Positions 52,735 to 61,837 of a DNA stretch of 64,000 nucleotides are shown here, one piece after another. The stretch is from an uncultured Bacteroidia bacterium (GTDB taxonomy: Bacteria; Bacteroidota; Bacteroidia; Bacteroidales; UBA932), in the NCBI GenBank assembly GCA_902789445.1, contig CADAOB010000007.1:27279-91278 (forward strand). The letters run 5' to 3'. Both the position numbers and the translations under genes were made by a program. The notes below the pieces were generated by a model. The model saw nothing but the letters and a program-made list of their open reading frames with translations, had not been told where the DNA came from and did no database searches. Position 1 is the stretch's first letter. Each line of letters opens with the position of its first letter.

Positions 52735-53922
52735 ATGAAAAAATTCAAAGACTGGGGCCTGCTTCCCAAAGTGCTGATCGCCATTGCACTGGGTATCATC
52801 TGCTCTTTCTTCTTCCCGGATGCCCTCACGCGCTGCTTCATCACTTTCAACAGCATTTTCAGCAATTTCCTCGGGCTGTTCATCCCGATCATCATCCTCG
52901 GCCTGATTGCGCCCGGCATTTTCGAACTGGGCAAAGGAGCCGGCAGACTCCTGCTGATCACGGCCGCCATCGCCTATTTTTCGACCATTCTCTCCGGCCT
53001 GTTCTCCTATGCGACCTGCCGGCTGACCTATCCCTCGCTCCTGGGCGGTTCCGTGACTTCCCTGGGCGGCATCGACATGGACGCCAACGACCTGAAACCC
53101 TATTTCACCATCGAGATGCCTCCGCTGATGAGCGTCACCACCTCGCTGGTGCTGGCCTTCGTACTCGGCCTTTCGCTGATCGGCATCCGGGGCGACAACC
53201 TGCGCGGCGTGATGCTGGAACTGCGTGACATGGTCTTTCTGGTCATCCGCAAGGTGATCATTCCGATTCTCCCGATCTTCATCTTCGGTATCTTTCTGGA
53301 AATGGGCGCCGAAGGCAACGTGGGGCCCGTGCTGGGCATGTTCCTGAAGATCATCCTGATCATCTTCGTGATGCACGTTACCGTGCTGGTACTCCAGTTC
53401 TGCATCGCCGGCGCCATTGCGGGCAAGAATCCGTTCAAGGCGCTCGTCACGATGCTTCCGGCCTATGTGACGGCGCTCGGAACGCAGTCCTCGGCCGCCA
53501 CCATCCCGGTCACGCGCGCGCAGACGATCAAGAACGGGGTCGATCCCGACGTGGCCGACTTCGTGGTTCCGCTCTGCGCCACGATCCACATGTCGTGCAG
53601 CATCCTGAAGATCGTGGCCTGTGCCTATGCGATTTCCCTGAGCATGGGCATGGATATCAGTTTCGGCACCTATGCGGGCTTTGTCCTGATGCTGGGCATC
53701 ACGATGATCGCGGCTCCCGGCGTGCCCGGCGGTGCCATCATGGCGGCGCTCGGCCTGCTGGCGTCGATGCTCGGATTCGATGCCAACATGCAGGGCCTGA
53801 TGATCGCCCTCTACATTGCGATGGACAGCTTCGGCACGGCCGGCAATGTGACCGGCGACGGTGCCATTGCGCTTATCATCAATAAGATCAAAAACAGGCA
53901 AGCGTATGTCGCCCAATCTTGA
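52735..53922 (+). CDS. Dicarboxylate/amino acid:cation symporter (DAACS family)
   Basis: The 395-residue protein has about eight membrane helices and re-entrant loops, as in glutamate/aspartate and serine/threonine symporters: GLFIPIIILGLIAPGIFELGKGAG, TALGTQSSAATIPVT (serine-rich loop), VPLCATIHMSCSILKI and GVPGGAIMAALGLL. The substrate is probably a small acidic or neutral amino acid moved with sodium or protons. It starts four bases after the C-S lyase gene and overlaps the omega-amidase gene by 17 bases. Confidence 0.9.
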   Translation: MKKFKDWGLLPKVLIAIALGIICSFFFPDALTRCFITFNSIFSNFLGLFIPIIILGLIAPGIFELGKGAGRLLLITAAIAYFSTILSGLFSYATCRLTYPSLLGGSVTSLGGIDMDANDLKPYFTIEMPPLMSVTTSLVLAFVLGLSLIGIRGDNLRGVMLELRDMVFLVIRKVIIPILPIFIFGIFLEMGAEGNVGPVLGMFLKIILIIFVMHVTVLVLQFCIAGAIAGKNPFKALVTMLPAYVTALGTQSSAATIPVTRAQTIKNGVDPDVADFVVPLCATIHMSCSILKIVACAYAISLSMGMDISFGTYAGFVLMLGITMIAAPGVPGGAIMAALGLLASMLGFDANMQGLMIALYIAMDSFGTAGNVTGDGAIALIINKIKNRQAYVAQS

Positions 53923-54706
53923 GATCGCCCTTTGCCAGCACGACATCGTGTGGGAGGACGCCCGGGAGACGGTCGCCCGCATCGACGCCCCCGTGCGGCG
54001 TTTCTGCGAGAAGTTCCGTCCCGACCTGCTGGTGCTTCCCGAGACCTTCTCGACCGGTTTCTCGATGAATCCTGCCGTTGCCGAACCCGTGGACGGCTTC
54101 TCCGCGTCCTGGCTCCGCGACATCGCGCAGACCTGTGGCGTGGGCGTCATCGCCTCCGTCCCGACGCGCCTGGAAACGCCGGCGGGGGAGCGGCGCGTCA
54201 ACCGCTGCTGGTTCTTCACCCCGGAAGGCTCCGTCTGTCACTATGACAAGCGGCATCTGTTCACGCCTTCGGGCGAAAATCCGGCCTTCAGCCCGGGCGA
54301 CCGCCGCTGCACCGTGGCCTGGCGCGGCTGGAACATCGAGCTCAATGTCTGCTACGACCTGCGTTTTCCGGTCTGGAGCCGCAATGCGGGCAACGGCTAC
54401 GACCTGCTGGTGAACATTGCCAACTGGCCGGCATCCCGCATCGATGCGGCCCAGATGCTGCTGCGGGCCCGGGCGGTCGAGAATGCGGCCTATGCCGTCT
54501 TCTGCAACCGGATCGGCAGCGACAGCCTCTGTGACTACGACGGCAAGTCCATGATCCTGGACTATGTGGGCCACAGCATCGCGCAGGTCCGTCGCCTGGG
54601 CGGCCTGCGTTTCTATACGGCCGAACTGCTGATGGCGCCGCTCCAGCACTATCGGGAGCGCTTTCCGGTGAGTCACGACGCCGATTCCTTTGAAATCAAG
54701 TACTAA
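53906..54706 (+). CDS. Omega-amidase-type nitrilase family protein
   Basis: The 266-residue protein has the nitrilase triad: glutamate in VLPETFSTGF near residue 45, lysine in YDKRHLF, and cysteine in LNVCYDLRFP near residue 150. The pattern matches Nit2/YafV, which hydrolyses 2-oxoglutaramate and 2-oxosuccinamate left after glutamine or asparagine transamination, for example in methionine salvage. The aminotransferase-like C-S lyase upstream fits a sulfur amino acid role. The start at 53906 (MSPNLEIAL) overlaps the symporter gene by 17 bases. Confidence 0.88.
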   Translation: MSPNLEIALCQHDIVWEDARETVARIDAPVRRFCEKFRPDLLVLPETFSTGFSMNPAVAEPVDGFSASWLRDIAQTCGVGVIASVPTRLETPAGERRVNRCWFFTPEGSVCHYDKRHLFTPSGENPAFSPGDRRCTVAWRGWNIELNVCYDLRFPVWSRNAGNGYDLLVNIANWPASRIDAAQMLLRARAVENAAYAVFCNRIGSDSLCDYDGKSMILDYVGHSIAQVRRLGGLRFYTAELLMAPLQHYRERFPVSHDADSFEIKY

Positions 54707-54719
54707 AACCATAGATTGC

Positions 54720-56396
54720 ATGAAAAAGAATGTTTTGAATATCGCAGCCATCCTGATCGCCCTCTTCGGCATCGGCTTCGGCATCGGCTGCCTGATCTCC
54801 CTCATTTCTTCGAAGGGAGCGCTCGCCGACGGCGAGTACAAGGTCACGGTCTGTTCCACCACCGACGTCCACGGCGCCTATTTCGACTCATCGTACGTGG
54901 ACAACCTGGCGGCCAAGACCTCGCTGGCCAATGTCTCCTCCTACCTGAAGGAACTGCGCGCCGCCGGCGTGCAGCCCGTCCTGATCGACGTGGGCGACAA
55001 CCTCCAGGGTGACAATGCGGCCTATTATTTCAACTACGTCGCCACCGACGTGCCGCACGTGTACCCGCGCATCGCTTCCTACCTGGACTACGATGCCATC
55101 GTGGTGGGCAACCACGACATCGAGACCGGCCATGACGTTTACGACCGCATCCGCCGTGAGCTGACGATGCCTTACCTGGCCGCCAACGCCGCTTTCGACC
55201 GCGATGAGAACGGCAAGGCCGACATGGACGAAGACCCGAAGAACAAGGCGGTGCAGGATTCGTATTTCCAGCCTTACTGCATCGTGGAACGCGGCGGCGT
55301 GAAGGTGGCCATCATCGGCATGACCAACGGCAATATGAAAAGCTGGCTCTCCGACTCGGTCTGGCACGGCATCGATTTCCAGGTCATCTCCGACATCGCG
55401 CAGGATCTGGTGGATTACGTGATCGACAAGGAAAAACCGCAGCTGGTCGTCCTGGCCGTGCACTCCGGCACCGGCGCCGAACAGGCGCACCGGGAGAACG
55501 AGGCGCTGTACCTGGCCTCGACGCTGCACGGGGTGGACATCGTGCTCAACGGACACGACCACCGGCCGCTGGCCCGTGAGGTCGAGAATCCCGATGGCAG
55601 CGTCGTGCTGCTGGACGCCGGGACGAAGGCCGCCGTCGTGGGCCAGGCCGACGTCACCCTGACGGTCAAGAACGGCAAGGTCGTCTCCAAATCGGTCGAT
55701 TACAAGCTCGTGCCGATGGACAAGTATCCGGTCGATCCGGCCTATGTGGCAAGCTTCAAGGCCGATTTCAATGCTGTCAAGGAATTCGCCAACCGGCCCA
55801 TCGGGCAGCTGGCCGAAGACATCTTCCTGGCGGACGCCCTGGACGGCCCGTCCAGCTACATCAACCTGATCCAGACCGTCCAGCTGGCTTCGACCGGCGC
55901 CGACGTCTCCTTCGCCGCCCCGCTGACCAACAGCGGCGTCGTGCCCAAAGGCGTGATCGAGTTCCAGGACCTGGTGTCGATCTACAAGTTCGAGAACCAG
56001 CTCTACACCGTGGAACTCACCGGCGCACAGATCAAGGATTACCTGGAATATTCCTACGACAACTGGGTCAACCGCACCGGCCCGTCCTACAACTGGGATT
56101 CGGCCGACGGCATCGTGTATGAAGTCAGCCGCAGTGCCGCGAAAGGGGAGCGGGTCCGCATCCTGTCGATGTGCGACGGGACCCCCTTCGATCCCGCGAA
56201 GACCTATAAAGTAGCCATGACTTCGTACCGGGCCAGCGGCGGTGGCGACTTGCTGCGCAACGGTGCCGGCGTGGATCCGGCCTCGCTGAAGATCGTGGAC
56301 AAAATGAAGGATATCCGTTCGCTGATCGGCGACTACATCGCCGACAAAAAAGAAATCGTCCCTTCCGTGGCGACCAATTGGAAATTTGTAAAATAA
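54720..56396 (+). CDS. UshA-like 5'-nucleotidase family protein, membrane-anchored
   Basis: The 558-residue product begins with an uncleaved-looking hydrophobic segment (about residues 5-30). A metallophosphoesterase domain follows (CSTTDVHGAYFD, DVGDNLQGD, VGNHDIETG, LAVHSGTG, LNGHDHRP), then the 5'-nucleotidase C-terminal domain (TNSGVVPKGVIEFQDLVSIYKFEN). It is the second member of this family in the window (the other is at 26093). The substrate may be nucleotides or cyclic nucleotides; it cannot be decided here. It begins 13 bases after the omega-amidase gene. Confidence 0.9.
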   Translation: MKKNVLNIAAILIALFGIGFGIGCLISLISSKGALADGEYKVTVCSTTDVHGAYFDSSYVDNLAAKTSLANVSSYLKELRAAGVQPVLIDVGDNLQGDNAAYYFNYVATDVPHVYPRIASYLDYDAIVVGNHDIETGHDVYDRIRRELTMPYLAANAAFDRDENGKADMDEDPKNKAVQDSYFQPYCIVERGGVKVAIIGMTNGNMKSWLSDSVWHGIDFQVISDIAQDLVDYVIDKEKPQLVVLAVHSGTGAEQAHRENEALYLASTLHGVDIVLNGHDHRPLAREVENPDGSVVLLDAGTKAAVVGQADVTLTVKNGKVVSKSVDYKLVPMDKYPVDPAYVASFKADFNAVKEFANRPIGQLAEDIFLADALDGPSSYINLIQTVQLASTGADVSFAAPLTNSGVVPKGVIEFQDLVSIYKFENQLYTVELTGAQIKDYLEYSYDNWVNRTGPSYNWDSADGIVYEVSRSAAKGERVRILSMCDGTPFDPAKTYKVAMTSYRASGGGDLLRNGAGVDPASLKIVDKMKDIRSLIGDYIADKKEIVPSVATNWKFVK

Positions 56397-56400
56397 TTCC

Positions 56401-56408
56401 TAACTTTG
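56401..56408 (+). promoter_or_regulatory. -7 promoter box of the coiled-coil/zapA pair
   Basis: TAACTTTG is a perfect TAnnTTTG, 15 bases before the ATG at 56424. Confidence 0.6.
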
Positions 56409-56423
56409 ACCGGATATTTTGTA

Positions 56424-56708
56424 ATGGGACAGGATCTGGCCACACGCTTGAAAACAAAGGTCGAGACGCTCATCGCCCGCAGCGAGGCACTTGACCGGGA
56501 CAATGCTGAACTGAAGGCGCGCCTGGCCCGTTGCGAAACGGAAAACGAAAAAAAGGACAAGCGAATTAAAGATTTAGAAAAACAGATAGAAAACTTGCGA
56601 TTGAAAGAAGCATTTCTGGGGACATCCGGTGACAGGATGCAGGCCCGGCGGAAAGTCGCCAGGCTGATCAAGGAGATAGATGCTTGCGTGAGTTTGCTCG
56701 GCGAATAA
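56424..56708 (+). CDS. Small coiled-coil protein upstream of zapA
   Basis: The 94-residue product is almost wholly coiled coil (ARSEALDRDNAELKARLARCETENEKKDKRIKDLEKQIENLR) and ends in a basic helix (ARRKVARLIKEIDACVSLLG). Bacteroidetes genomes often have a short coiled-coil gene directly before zapA; it may act in cell division in the manner of ZapB, but no motif proves this. zapA starts eight bases after its stop. The start at 56424 follows the -7 box by 15 bases; the ATG at 56406 would lie inside that box. Confidence 0.75.
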   Translation: MGQDLATRLKTKVETLIARSEALDRDNAELKARLARCETENEKKDKRIKDLEKQIENLRLKEAFLGTSGDRMQARRKVARLIKEIDACVSLLGE

Positions 56709-56716
56709 CATAAGGC

Positions 56717-57004
56717 ATGAAGCAGCGGATTACACTCAAGATTGCGGGGAAGGAGACTCAGCATCTGGTCGATGCCGAGCGGGAAGAGGTCATCCGCGCA
56801 GCCGCTGACCGCATCAACCAGGAAATCGACGCCCTGCGCTTCGATTTCCGGAACCACGAACTGAGCGAAGTGCTGAGCATGATCCTCCTTTCGGAGGAGA
56901 CCAAGCTCCTGGAACTGGAAGCCAGAACCAACAAGGAAACCGACATGACGCTCCGACGGCTGGAACAGCTGGACGAGCATTTAGGAGAATATTTGAGCCG
57001 TTAG
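56717..57004 (+). CDS. zapA: Cell division protein ZapA
   Basis: ZapA is a small FtsZ-binding protein that cross-links protofilaments in the Z ring. The 95-residue product has the family layout: short N-terminal beta strands (MKQRITLKIAGKETQHLVDAEREEVIRAAADRINQEID) followed by a long C-terminal helix for dimerisation. It lies in a small cluster with a coiled-coil gene, a 6S RNA gene and rny. Its stop codon overlaps the closing stem of the RNA. Confidence 0.88.
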   Translation: MKQRITLKIAGKETQHLVDAEREEVIRAAADRINQEIDALRFDFRNHELSEVLSMILLSEETKLLELEARTNKETDMTLRRLEQLDEHLGEYLSR

Positions 57005-57182
57005 TTTTGCTCTATGCCAAAATCAACACTTTAAACAAAACCGAGCCTACTCGGACGTCAAAGACAGGCCTGGGTGACCCTTCGGGGGATTCTATTTTAT
57101 AGGACGTTGGAAGTCTGCGACAAAACCGGAGCTCAAATCTTGTCATCAAGATTTTCGTCTGACCAGGACTAACGGCTTTTTT
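56996..57182 (+). ncRNA. ssrS: Probable 6S RNA
   Basis: Between zapA and rny lies about 190 bases without a gene but with a closing stem: AGCCGTTAGT (56996-57005) pairs perfectly with ACTAACGGCT (57168-57177), followed by TTTTTT. Inside are perfect hairpins CCGAG/CTCGG (57041-57045 with 57050-57054) and AAATCTTG/CAAGATTT (57135-57142 with 57147-57154) and a CCC-TTCG-GGG tetraloop. The length and the place beside zapA fit 6S RNA, which binds RNA polymerase. Promoter candidates are AATATTTG (56988-56995) and TAGTTTTG (57002-57009); the 5' end is therefore uncertain by about 20 bases. Confidence 0.7.
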
Positions 57183-57237
57183 CTTTCAAGAGTAAGTTAT
57201 TGCGTGACAACATTTCACTCAATATATTTACACCATT

Positions 57238-58773
57238 ATGTTAGCTTACATCATTACAGCGATCATTGCGGCGGGACTGGGTGTCCTGGGCACCCTGCTC
57301 GTGCGCAACGTCATACTGAAAGGCAAGAAAGAGGAAATCCTCAAGACAGCCGAAGCGGAAGGAGAGGCCATCAAGAAAGAGAAGATTTTCCAGGCCAAGG
57401 AAAAATTCCTCCAGCTCAAGAGCGAGCACGAAGCCTACATCAACGACCGCAACGCACAGGCGCTCCAGCTCGAAAACAAGCTCAAGCAGCGTGAACTCAC
57501 CCTCAACCAGCAGAATGCCGAACTGGGCCGCAAGCAGAAAGAGGCCGAATCGATCCGCGAGAACCTCAAGGCCCAGATGGAGATTGTCGGCAAGAAGCAG
57601 GAAGAGTATGAAAAACTCCGCGGCAAGGTCATCGAAAAACTCGAAGAAGTGGCCGGCATGACCGCCGTCGAGGCCAAGAACCAGCTTGTCGAGAACATGA
57701 AGGCCGAGGCCCGCACGCAGGCCATGTCCTACGTCAACGAGGTGATGGACGAGGCCCGCCTGAACGCCGCCAAGGAAGCCAAGCGCATCGTGATCAATAC
57801 CATCCAGCGCACGGCGCCGGAGACGGCCATCGAAAACGCCGTCACGGTCTTCAACATCGACAACGACGAGATCAAGGGCCGCATCATCGGCCGCGAGGGC
57901 CGCAACATCCGCGCCCTGGAAGCCGCCACCGGCGTGGAGATCGTCGTGGATGACACGCCCGAGGCCATCCTCCTGTCTTCCTTCGATCCCGTGCGCCGCG
58001 AAGTGGCCCGCCTGGCCCTGCACCAGCTGGTGGCCGACGGCCGTATCCATCCCGCCCGCATCGAAGAAGTGGTCGAGAAGGTGAGCAAGCAGCTCGACGA
58101 CGAGATCATGGAAACCGGCAAGCGCACCTGCATCGACCTGGGCATCCACGGGCTGCACGTCGAACTCATCCGGCTGATCGGCCGCATGAAGTACCGCAGC
58201 TCCTATGGCCAGAACCTGCTGCAGCACTCGCGCGAAGTGGCCAACATCTGCGCCACCATGGCCTCCGAACTGGGCCTGAACGCCAAGGCGGCCAAACGCG
58301 CCGGCCTGCTCCACGACATCGGCAAGGTCTGCGAGGAAGATCCTGAACTGCCGCACGCCCTGCTGGGTATGAAGGTCGCGGAGAAATACAAGGAAAAACC
58401 CGAGATCTGCAACGCGATCGGCGCCCACCACGAGGAAATCGAGATGACCTCGCTCATCGCGCCGCTCGTGCTGGTGGCCGACGCCATCTCCGGTGCCCGT
58501 CCGGGTGCCCGCCGCGAGGTCATCGAGTCGTACATCAAGCGCCTCAAGGATATGGAAGGCATCGCCCTCTCGCATCCGGGCGTGACCAAGACCTACGCTA
58601 TCCAGGCCGGCCGCGAACTGCGCGTGATCGTCGGCGCTGAGAGCGTGACGGACCAGCAGTGCGAGGAACTCTCCACTGAGATCGCCCGCAAGATCCAGGA
58701 CGAGATGACCTATCCGGGCCAGATCAAGATCACCGTAATCCGCGAGACCCGCGCGGTCGCCTTCGCCAAATAA
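57238..58773 (+). CDS. rny: Ribonuclease Y
   Basis: RNase Y is a membrane-anchored endonuclease that starts mRNA decay. The 511-residue product has an N-terminal membrane helix ([20 protein letters not shown]), a long coiled coil (about residues 30-190), a KH domain ([28 protein letters not shown]) and an HD domain with the metal residues in [16 protein letters not shown] and [14 protein letters not shown], then a C-terminal domain ending [12 protein letters not shown]. The length matches the family. It follows the 6S RNA gene and precedes a DUF3467 gene by eight bases. Confidence 0.97.
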   Translation: MLAYIITAIIAAGLGVLGTLLVRNVILKGKKEEILKTAEAEGEAIKKEKIFQAKEKFLQLKSEHEAYINDRNAQALQLENKLKQRELTLNQQNAELGRKQKEAESIRENLKAQMEIVGKKQEEYEKLRGKVIEKLEEVAGMTAVEAKNQLVENMKAEARTQAMSYVNEVMDEARLNAAKEAKRIVINTIQRTAPETAIENAVTVFNIDNDEIKGRIIGREGRNIRALEAATGVEIVVDDTPEAILLSSFDPVRREVARLALHQLVADGRIHPARIEEVVEKVSKQLDDEIMETGKRTCIDLGIHGLHVELIRLIGRMKYRSSYGQNLLQHSREVANICATMASELGLNAKAAKRAGLLHDIGKVCEEDPELPHALLGMKVAEKYKEKPEICNAIGAHHEEIEMTSLIAPLVLVADAISGARPGARREVIESYIKRLKDMEGIALSHPGVTKTYAIQAGRELRVIVGAESVTDQQCEELSTEIARKIQDEMTYPGQIKITVIRETRAVAFAK

Positions 58774-58781
58774 CCTGCCTT

Positions 58782-59099
58782 ATGGATAACAACAACAACA
58801 ATCCCGGCGGCAAGAAGATCGACATCGAGATCAAGCCCGAAGTGGCACAGGGACGCTATGCCAACCTGGCCATCATCACGCACTCCTCCAGCGAGTTCAT
58901 CCTCGACTTTGCCCAGAATATGCCCGGGCTGCCCAAGATGCAGGTGACCAGCCGCGTCATCATGACGCCCGAACACGCCAAGCGCCTGCTGGGCGCCCTG
59001 AGTGAAAACATCCGCAAGTACGAAAGCCAGTTCGGCGAGATCCGGCTTCCGATGAACCCCATGATGATGCCGCCGATCAAATCGGACTTCGAAGCCTGA
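58782..59099 (+). CDS. DUF3467 protein
   Basis: The 105-residue product matches DUF3467: IEIKPEVAQGRYANLAIITHSSSEFILDFAQNMPGLPKMQVTSRVIMTPEHAKRLLGALSENIRKYE. The asparagine-rich N-terminus (DNNNNNPGG) is a flexible lead. The function is unknown, though the family is widespread and small. It follows rny by eight bases, so is probably co-transcribed, and precedes the acyl-CoA ligase gene by 29 bases. Confidence 0.85.
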   Translation: MDNNNNNPGGKKIDIEIKPEVAQGRYANLAIITHSSSEFILDFAQNMPGLPKMQVTSRVIMTPEHAKRLLGALSENIRKYESQFGEIRLPMNPMMMPPIKSDFEA

Positions 59100-59128
59100 C
59101 AACCCCTGCTAAAACCCATACCACTGCG

Positions 59129-60775
59129 ATGAGCACTTACCCGCACTATCTCGAACGGCTGCAGGCAGCCACCCGCAAGTTCTGGGACAAGCCTGCCCTC
59201 AACAATATCGGCGGCGAGACATTCAACTATGCCCAGATGGCCACCCAGATCGAGAAGTTCCATCTCGTCTTCGAAAAACTCGGCTTCAAGAAGGGCGACA
59301 AGATCGCCATCTGCGCCCAGAACGGCGCCCGCTGGGGCATGGCCTACCTGGCCGTCAATACCTACGAGACCGTGATCGTCCCGATCCTGGCCGACTTCAC
59401 GCCTGAAAGCGTCAACCACCTGGTCAACCACTCGGAGAGCCTGATGCTCTTCACCAATGAGGCCAAATGGAAGCAACTCGACATCGCGAAGATGCCGCTC
59501 CTGCGGCTGGCCGTCGATGTGGATACCTGGCAGCCGCTCTGGACCGCCGACGACAGCATCCGGGAAACCTACGGCCAGATGGATGCGCTTTTCGCCGCGA
59601 AACATCCCGACGGCTTCGGCCCCGACGACGTGGTTTTCCCGACCGACAACTGGGATGACCTTTCGACCATCAACTACACCTCCGGTTCGACGGGCGATCC
59701 GAAAGGCGTGATGCTGACCTACCGCAATTTCTCGGCAAATGTCGATTACAGCCAGCGCAACGTTCCGGCCGGCGACAAGATGGTGTCGATGCTCCCGATG
59801 GCCCACATGTACGGCCTGGTCATCGAATTCATCTATCCGCTCTGCAACGGCACGTCCATTTACTGGCTGGGCAAGGCGCCTACGCCGGCGGCCCTGCTGA
59901 AGGCTTTCGCCGACGTGAAACCGTATCTTCTGATTACGGTGCCGCTGGTCATGGAGAAGATCTACAAGTCGAAGGTCAAGCCGACGCTCGACAAGCCCGT
60001 CGTCAAGTTCCTGAGCAAGGTTCCGCTTGTCAACAACCTCATCTACAAGAAGGTGAAAGACGGCCTCGTGCAGGCTTTCGGCGGCAATGTGCAGGAGTTC
60101 ATCATGGGCGGCGCCGCCCTCAATCCCGAGGTGGAACGCCTGTTCAAGCGCATCAAGTTCCCGTACCTGGTGGGTTACGGCATGACCGAGGCCTGCCCGC
60201 TGCTGGCCTACGAGCATTGGACCAAATATGTGGCCGGTTCCTGCGGCAAATGCGTCGATGTGGCTGAAGTCCGCATCGATTCGGAAGATCCGCAGCACGT
60301 GGTAGGCGAGATCCAGGCCCGAGGCGAGAATATCATGATCGGCTACTACAAGAATCCCGAGGCCACGGCCAACGCCTTTACCGAAGACGGCTGGCTCAAG
60401 ACGGGCGACCTGGGCGTGATCGACGCCGAAGGCAACATCTTCATCCGCGGCCGGTCGAAGAACATGATCCTGGGTCCTTCGGGCCAGAACATCTATCCGG
60501 AAGAGATCGAGGCTATCGTCAACAACCAGCCCTACGTCATCGAAAGCGTCGTGGTCGACCGCGGCGGCAAACTGGTCGCCCTGGTCTTCACCGACGAGCA
60601 GGCCATCGCCAAGGCCCTCCTGGATGCGGAAGCCAAGAGCAACATCCCCGAGAACATCCGTCTGGGCGCCAACCGCCAGCTTCCCGCCTACAGCCAGATC
60701 TACAAGGTCGAACTCCAGGCCCAGCCCTTCGAGAAGACCCCGAAGATGTCGATCAAGCGTTTCCTGTACAAGTAG
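59129..60775 (+). CDS. AMP-forming long-chain acyl-CoA ligase
   Basis: The 548-residue enzyme activates fatty acids with ATP and transfers them to CoA (or another acceptor). It has the P-loop-like A3 motif NYTSGSTGDPKGVMLTYRN, the A5 motif VGYGMTEACPLL, the GWLKTGDLGVIDAEG block with the ATP-ribose aspartate, FIRGRSKNMILGPSGQNIYPEEIE, and the C-terminal catalytic lysine region EKTPKMSIKRFLYK. A hairpin with a T-rich tail at 60819-60866 would terminate the transcript. Confidence 0.93.
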   Translation: MSTYPHYLERLQAATRKFWDKPALNNIGGETFNYAQMATQIEKFHLVFEKLGFKKGDKIAICAQNGARWGMAYLAVNTYETVIVPILADFTPESVNHLVNHSESLMLFTNEAKWKQLDIAKMPLLRLAVDVDTWQPLWTADDSIRETYGQMDALFAAKHPDGFGPDDVVFPTDNWDDLSTINYTSGSTGDPKGVMLTYRNFSANVDYSQRNVPAGDKMVSMLPMAHMYGLVIEFIYPLCNGTSIYWLGKAPTPAALLKAFADVKPYLLITVPLVMEKIYKSKVKPTLDKPVVKFLSKVPLVNNLIYKKVKDGLVQAFGGNVQEFIMGGAALNPEVERLFKRIKFPYLVGYGMTEACPLLAYEHWTKYVAGSCGKCVDVAEVRIDSEDPQHVVGEIQARGENIMIGYYKNPEATANAFTEDGWLKTGDLGVIDAEGNIFIRGRSKNMILGPSGQNIYPEEIEAIVNNQPYVIESVVVDRGGKLVALVFTDEQAIAKALLDAEAKSNIPENIRLGANRQLPAYSQIYKVELQAQPFEKTPKMSIKRFLYK

Positions 60776-60818
60776 CTGGCCCGCCGGCCGCGGCCGTCTC
60801 GCACCCCGTGAGTCACGC

Positions 60819-60866
60819 TTGCCATCCTCAAATTAGCTTCTTTTTGAGGATGGCACGCGTTTTTTT
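60819..60866 (+). terminator. Hairpin terminator from the CCATCCTCA family
   Basis: CCATCCTCAAA pairs with TTTGAGGATGG (arms within 60821-60854) and is followed after a few bases by GTTTTTTT. It lies 46 bases after the acyl-CoA ligase stop codon. Confidence 0.6.
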
Positions 60867-60905
60867 GCCACGCCATCCTCACCAGACCGTCAAAACGAGG
60901 ATGGC
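60821..60905 (+). repeat. Two CCATCCTCA hairpins
   Basis: GCCATCCTCA/TGAGGATGGC (60821-60830 with 60845-60854) and GCCATCCTC/GAGGATGGC (60872-60880 with 60897-60905). Same family as 28125-28208. Confidence 0.85.
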
Positions 60906-60924
60906 AAACCGTCGTACCACCCCG

Positions 60925-61052
60925 TGAGCCCGCCGAACCCTCGCCAGACGCCCGTCAGGACTATCCGTCGCGGGCTCGCACCCGTCTGAGCCCCCCTTGA
61001 GCCCGCCGACCCCTCGCCAGACGCCCGTCAGGGTCATCTGTCGCGGGCTCGC
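60925..61052 (+). repeat. Two 55-base direct repeats, each palindromic
   Basis: Units at 60925-60979 and 60998-61052 differ at only a few positions. Each starts with GAGCCCGC and ends with its complement GCGGGCTC, so each can fold into a hairpin. Confidence 0.85.
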
Positions 61053-61072
61053 TGGCGTTTAGCATAGTCGTG

Positions 61073-61315
61073 CTATTCCGCGTAGATGTCTTCTTCCGGC
61101 GGGGTGCCTTCGGGGTCGGGCTGGTAGTCGAGGATGTCGCCGGGGTGGCAGTCCAGCACTTTGCAGATTTTATTGAGAGTGGTGAAGCGGATGGCCCGGC
61201 CTTTCCCCGTCTTGAGCAGGGAAAGGTTGGTCATGGAAATGCCGATCTTTTCGGATAGCTCCGAGAGTTTCATATGACGCTCCCAGAGCATCTTGTCCAG
61301 GTTTACGATGATCAT
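61073..61315 (-). CDS. XRE/Cro-type helix-turn-helix regulator
   Basis: The 80-residue product is a single HTH domain of the YozG-like XRE type: KLSELSEKIGISMTNLSLLKTGKGRAIRFTTLNKICKVLDCHPGDILDY. It has a short acidic tail. Such proteins typically pair with a DUF2975 membrane protein and repress their own operon. Its ATG overlaps the end of the DUF2975 gene by four bases. Confidence 0.9.
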   Translation of the reverse strand: MIIVNLDKMLWERHMKLSELSEKIGISMTNLSLLKTGKGRAIRFTTLNKICKVLDCHPGDILDYQPDPEGTPPEEDIYAE

Positions 61316-61788
61316 ATCGCGAGGCTGCTGTCTTTTGCGGTGAGGTAGGCCATTTTGTAGAGTCCTGCGAAGAGGAGGACGGCGAGGGGAATGAAGAGGG
61401 TATTGCTGTCAAGCACGGAGTTTGTCCCACCTTGAAGTACATCAGAATAGTTTGAGCGGGCGAAAGTCAGCAGTACGGTGACCAGCGCCGTCCATTGGAT
61501 AAGGGCGATGTTGGATCTGGGGAAGATCACGCCGTTGCGCAAAGAGCGGTTCGTGCGCACCAGGAAAATCCAGCAGAAGACATAGAGAAGGGTTACGCTG
61601 AGGAACCTGGCGGCAATGATGAAGATCTGCCAGACCCGTTTATCCGGATTCCATACGATATGGTTCTCGGATTGATTCAGCCACAGTTGATGGATCATCT
61701 GGAAATAAATGAATGCGACATAGACGGTCGCCATGAACAGGATGGCGATGGAGAGCCATTGGATGTTCTGTTGTGTTCTGTTCTTCAT
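61312..61788 (-). CDS. DUF2975 membrane protein
   Basis: The 158-residue product has four hydrophobic helices (about residues 10-30, 50-72, 95-112 and 132-150), with the DUF2975 features of helix 2/3 (RSLRNGVIFPRSNIALIQW). It is found widely beside the XRE regulator that follows here; the pair's function is unknown. The operon has a consensus -7 box (61823-61830 minus strand) and two operator-like repeats just upstream. Confidence 0.85.
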   Translation of the reverse strand: MKNRTQQNIQWLSIAILFMATVYVAFIYFQMIHQLWLNQSENHIVWNPDKRVWQIFIIAARFLSVTLLYVFCWIFLVRTNRSLRNGVIFPRSNIALIQWTALVTVLLTFARSNYSDVLQGGTNSVLDSNTLFIPLAVLLFAGLYKMAYLTAKDSSLAI

Positions 61789-61822
61789 AACTGCGTCGTT
61801 TGTTGTTTGCGCGATCGAAAGA

Positions 61823-61830
61823 CAAATATA
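61823..61830 (-). promoter_or_regulatory. -7 promoter box of the DUF2975/XRE operon
   Basis: Read on the minus strand this is TATATTTG, a perfect TAnnTTTG, 34 bases before the ATG at 61788. Confidence 0.65.
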
Positions 61831-61837
61831 GTGCCAA

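Larger units (their letters stand above)
60776..61072. other. Repeat-filled intergenic gap
   Basis: No gene is supported between the acyl-CoA ligase (+) and the XRE regulator (-). The gap holds two CCATCCTCA hairpins and two 55-base repeats. Confidence 0.75.
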
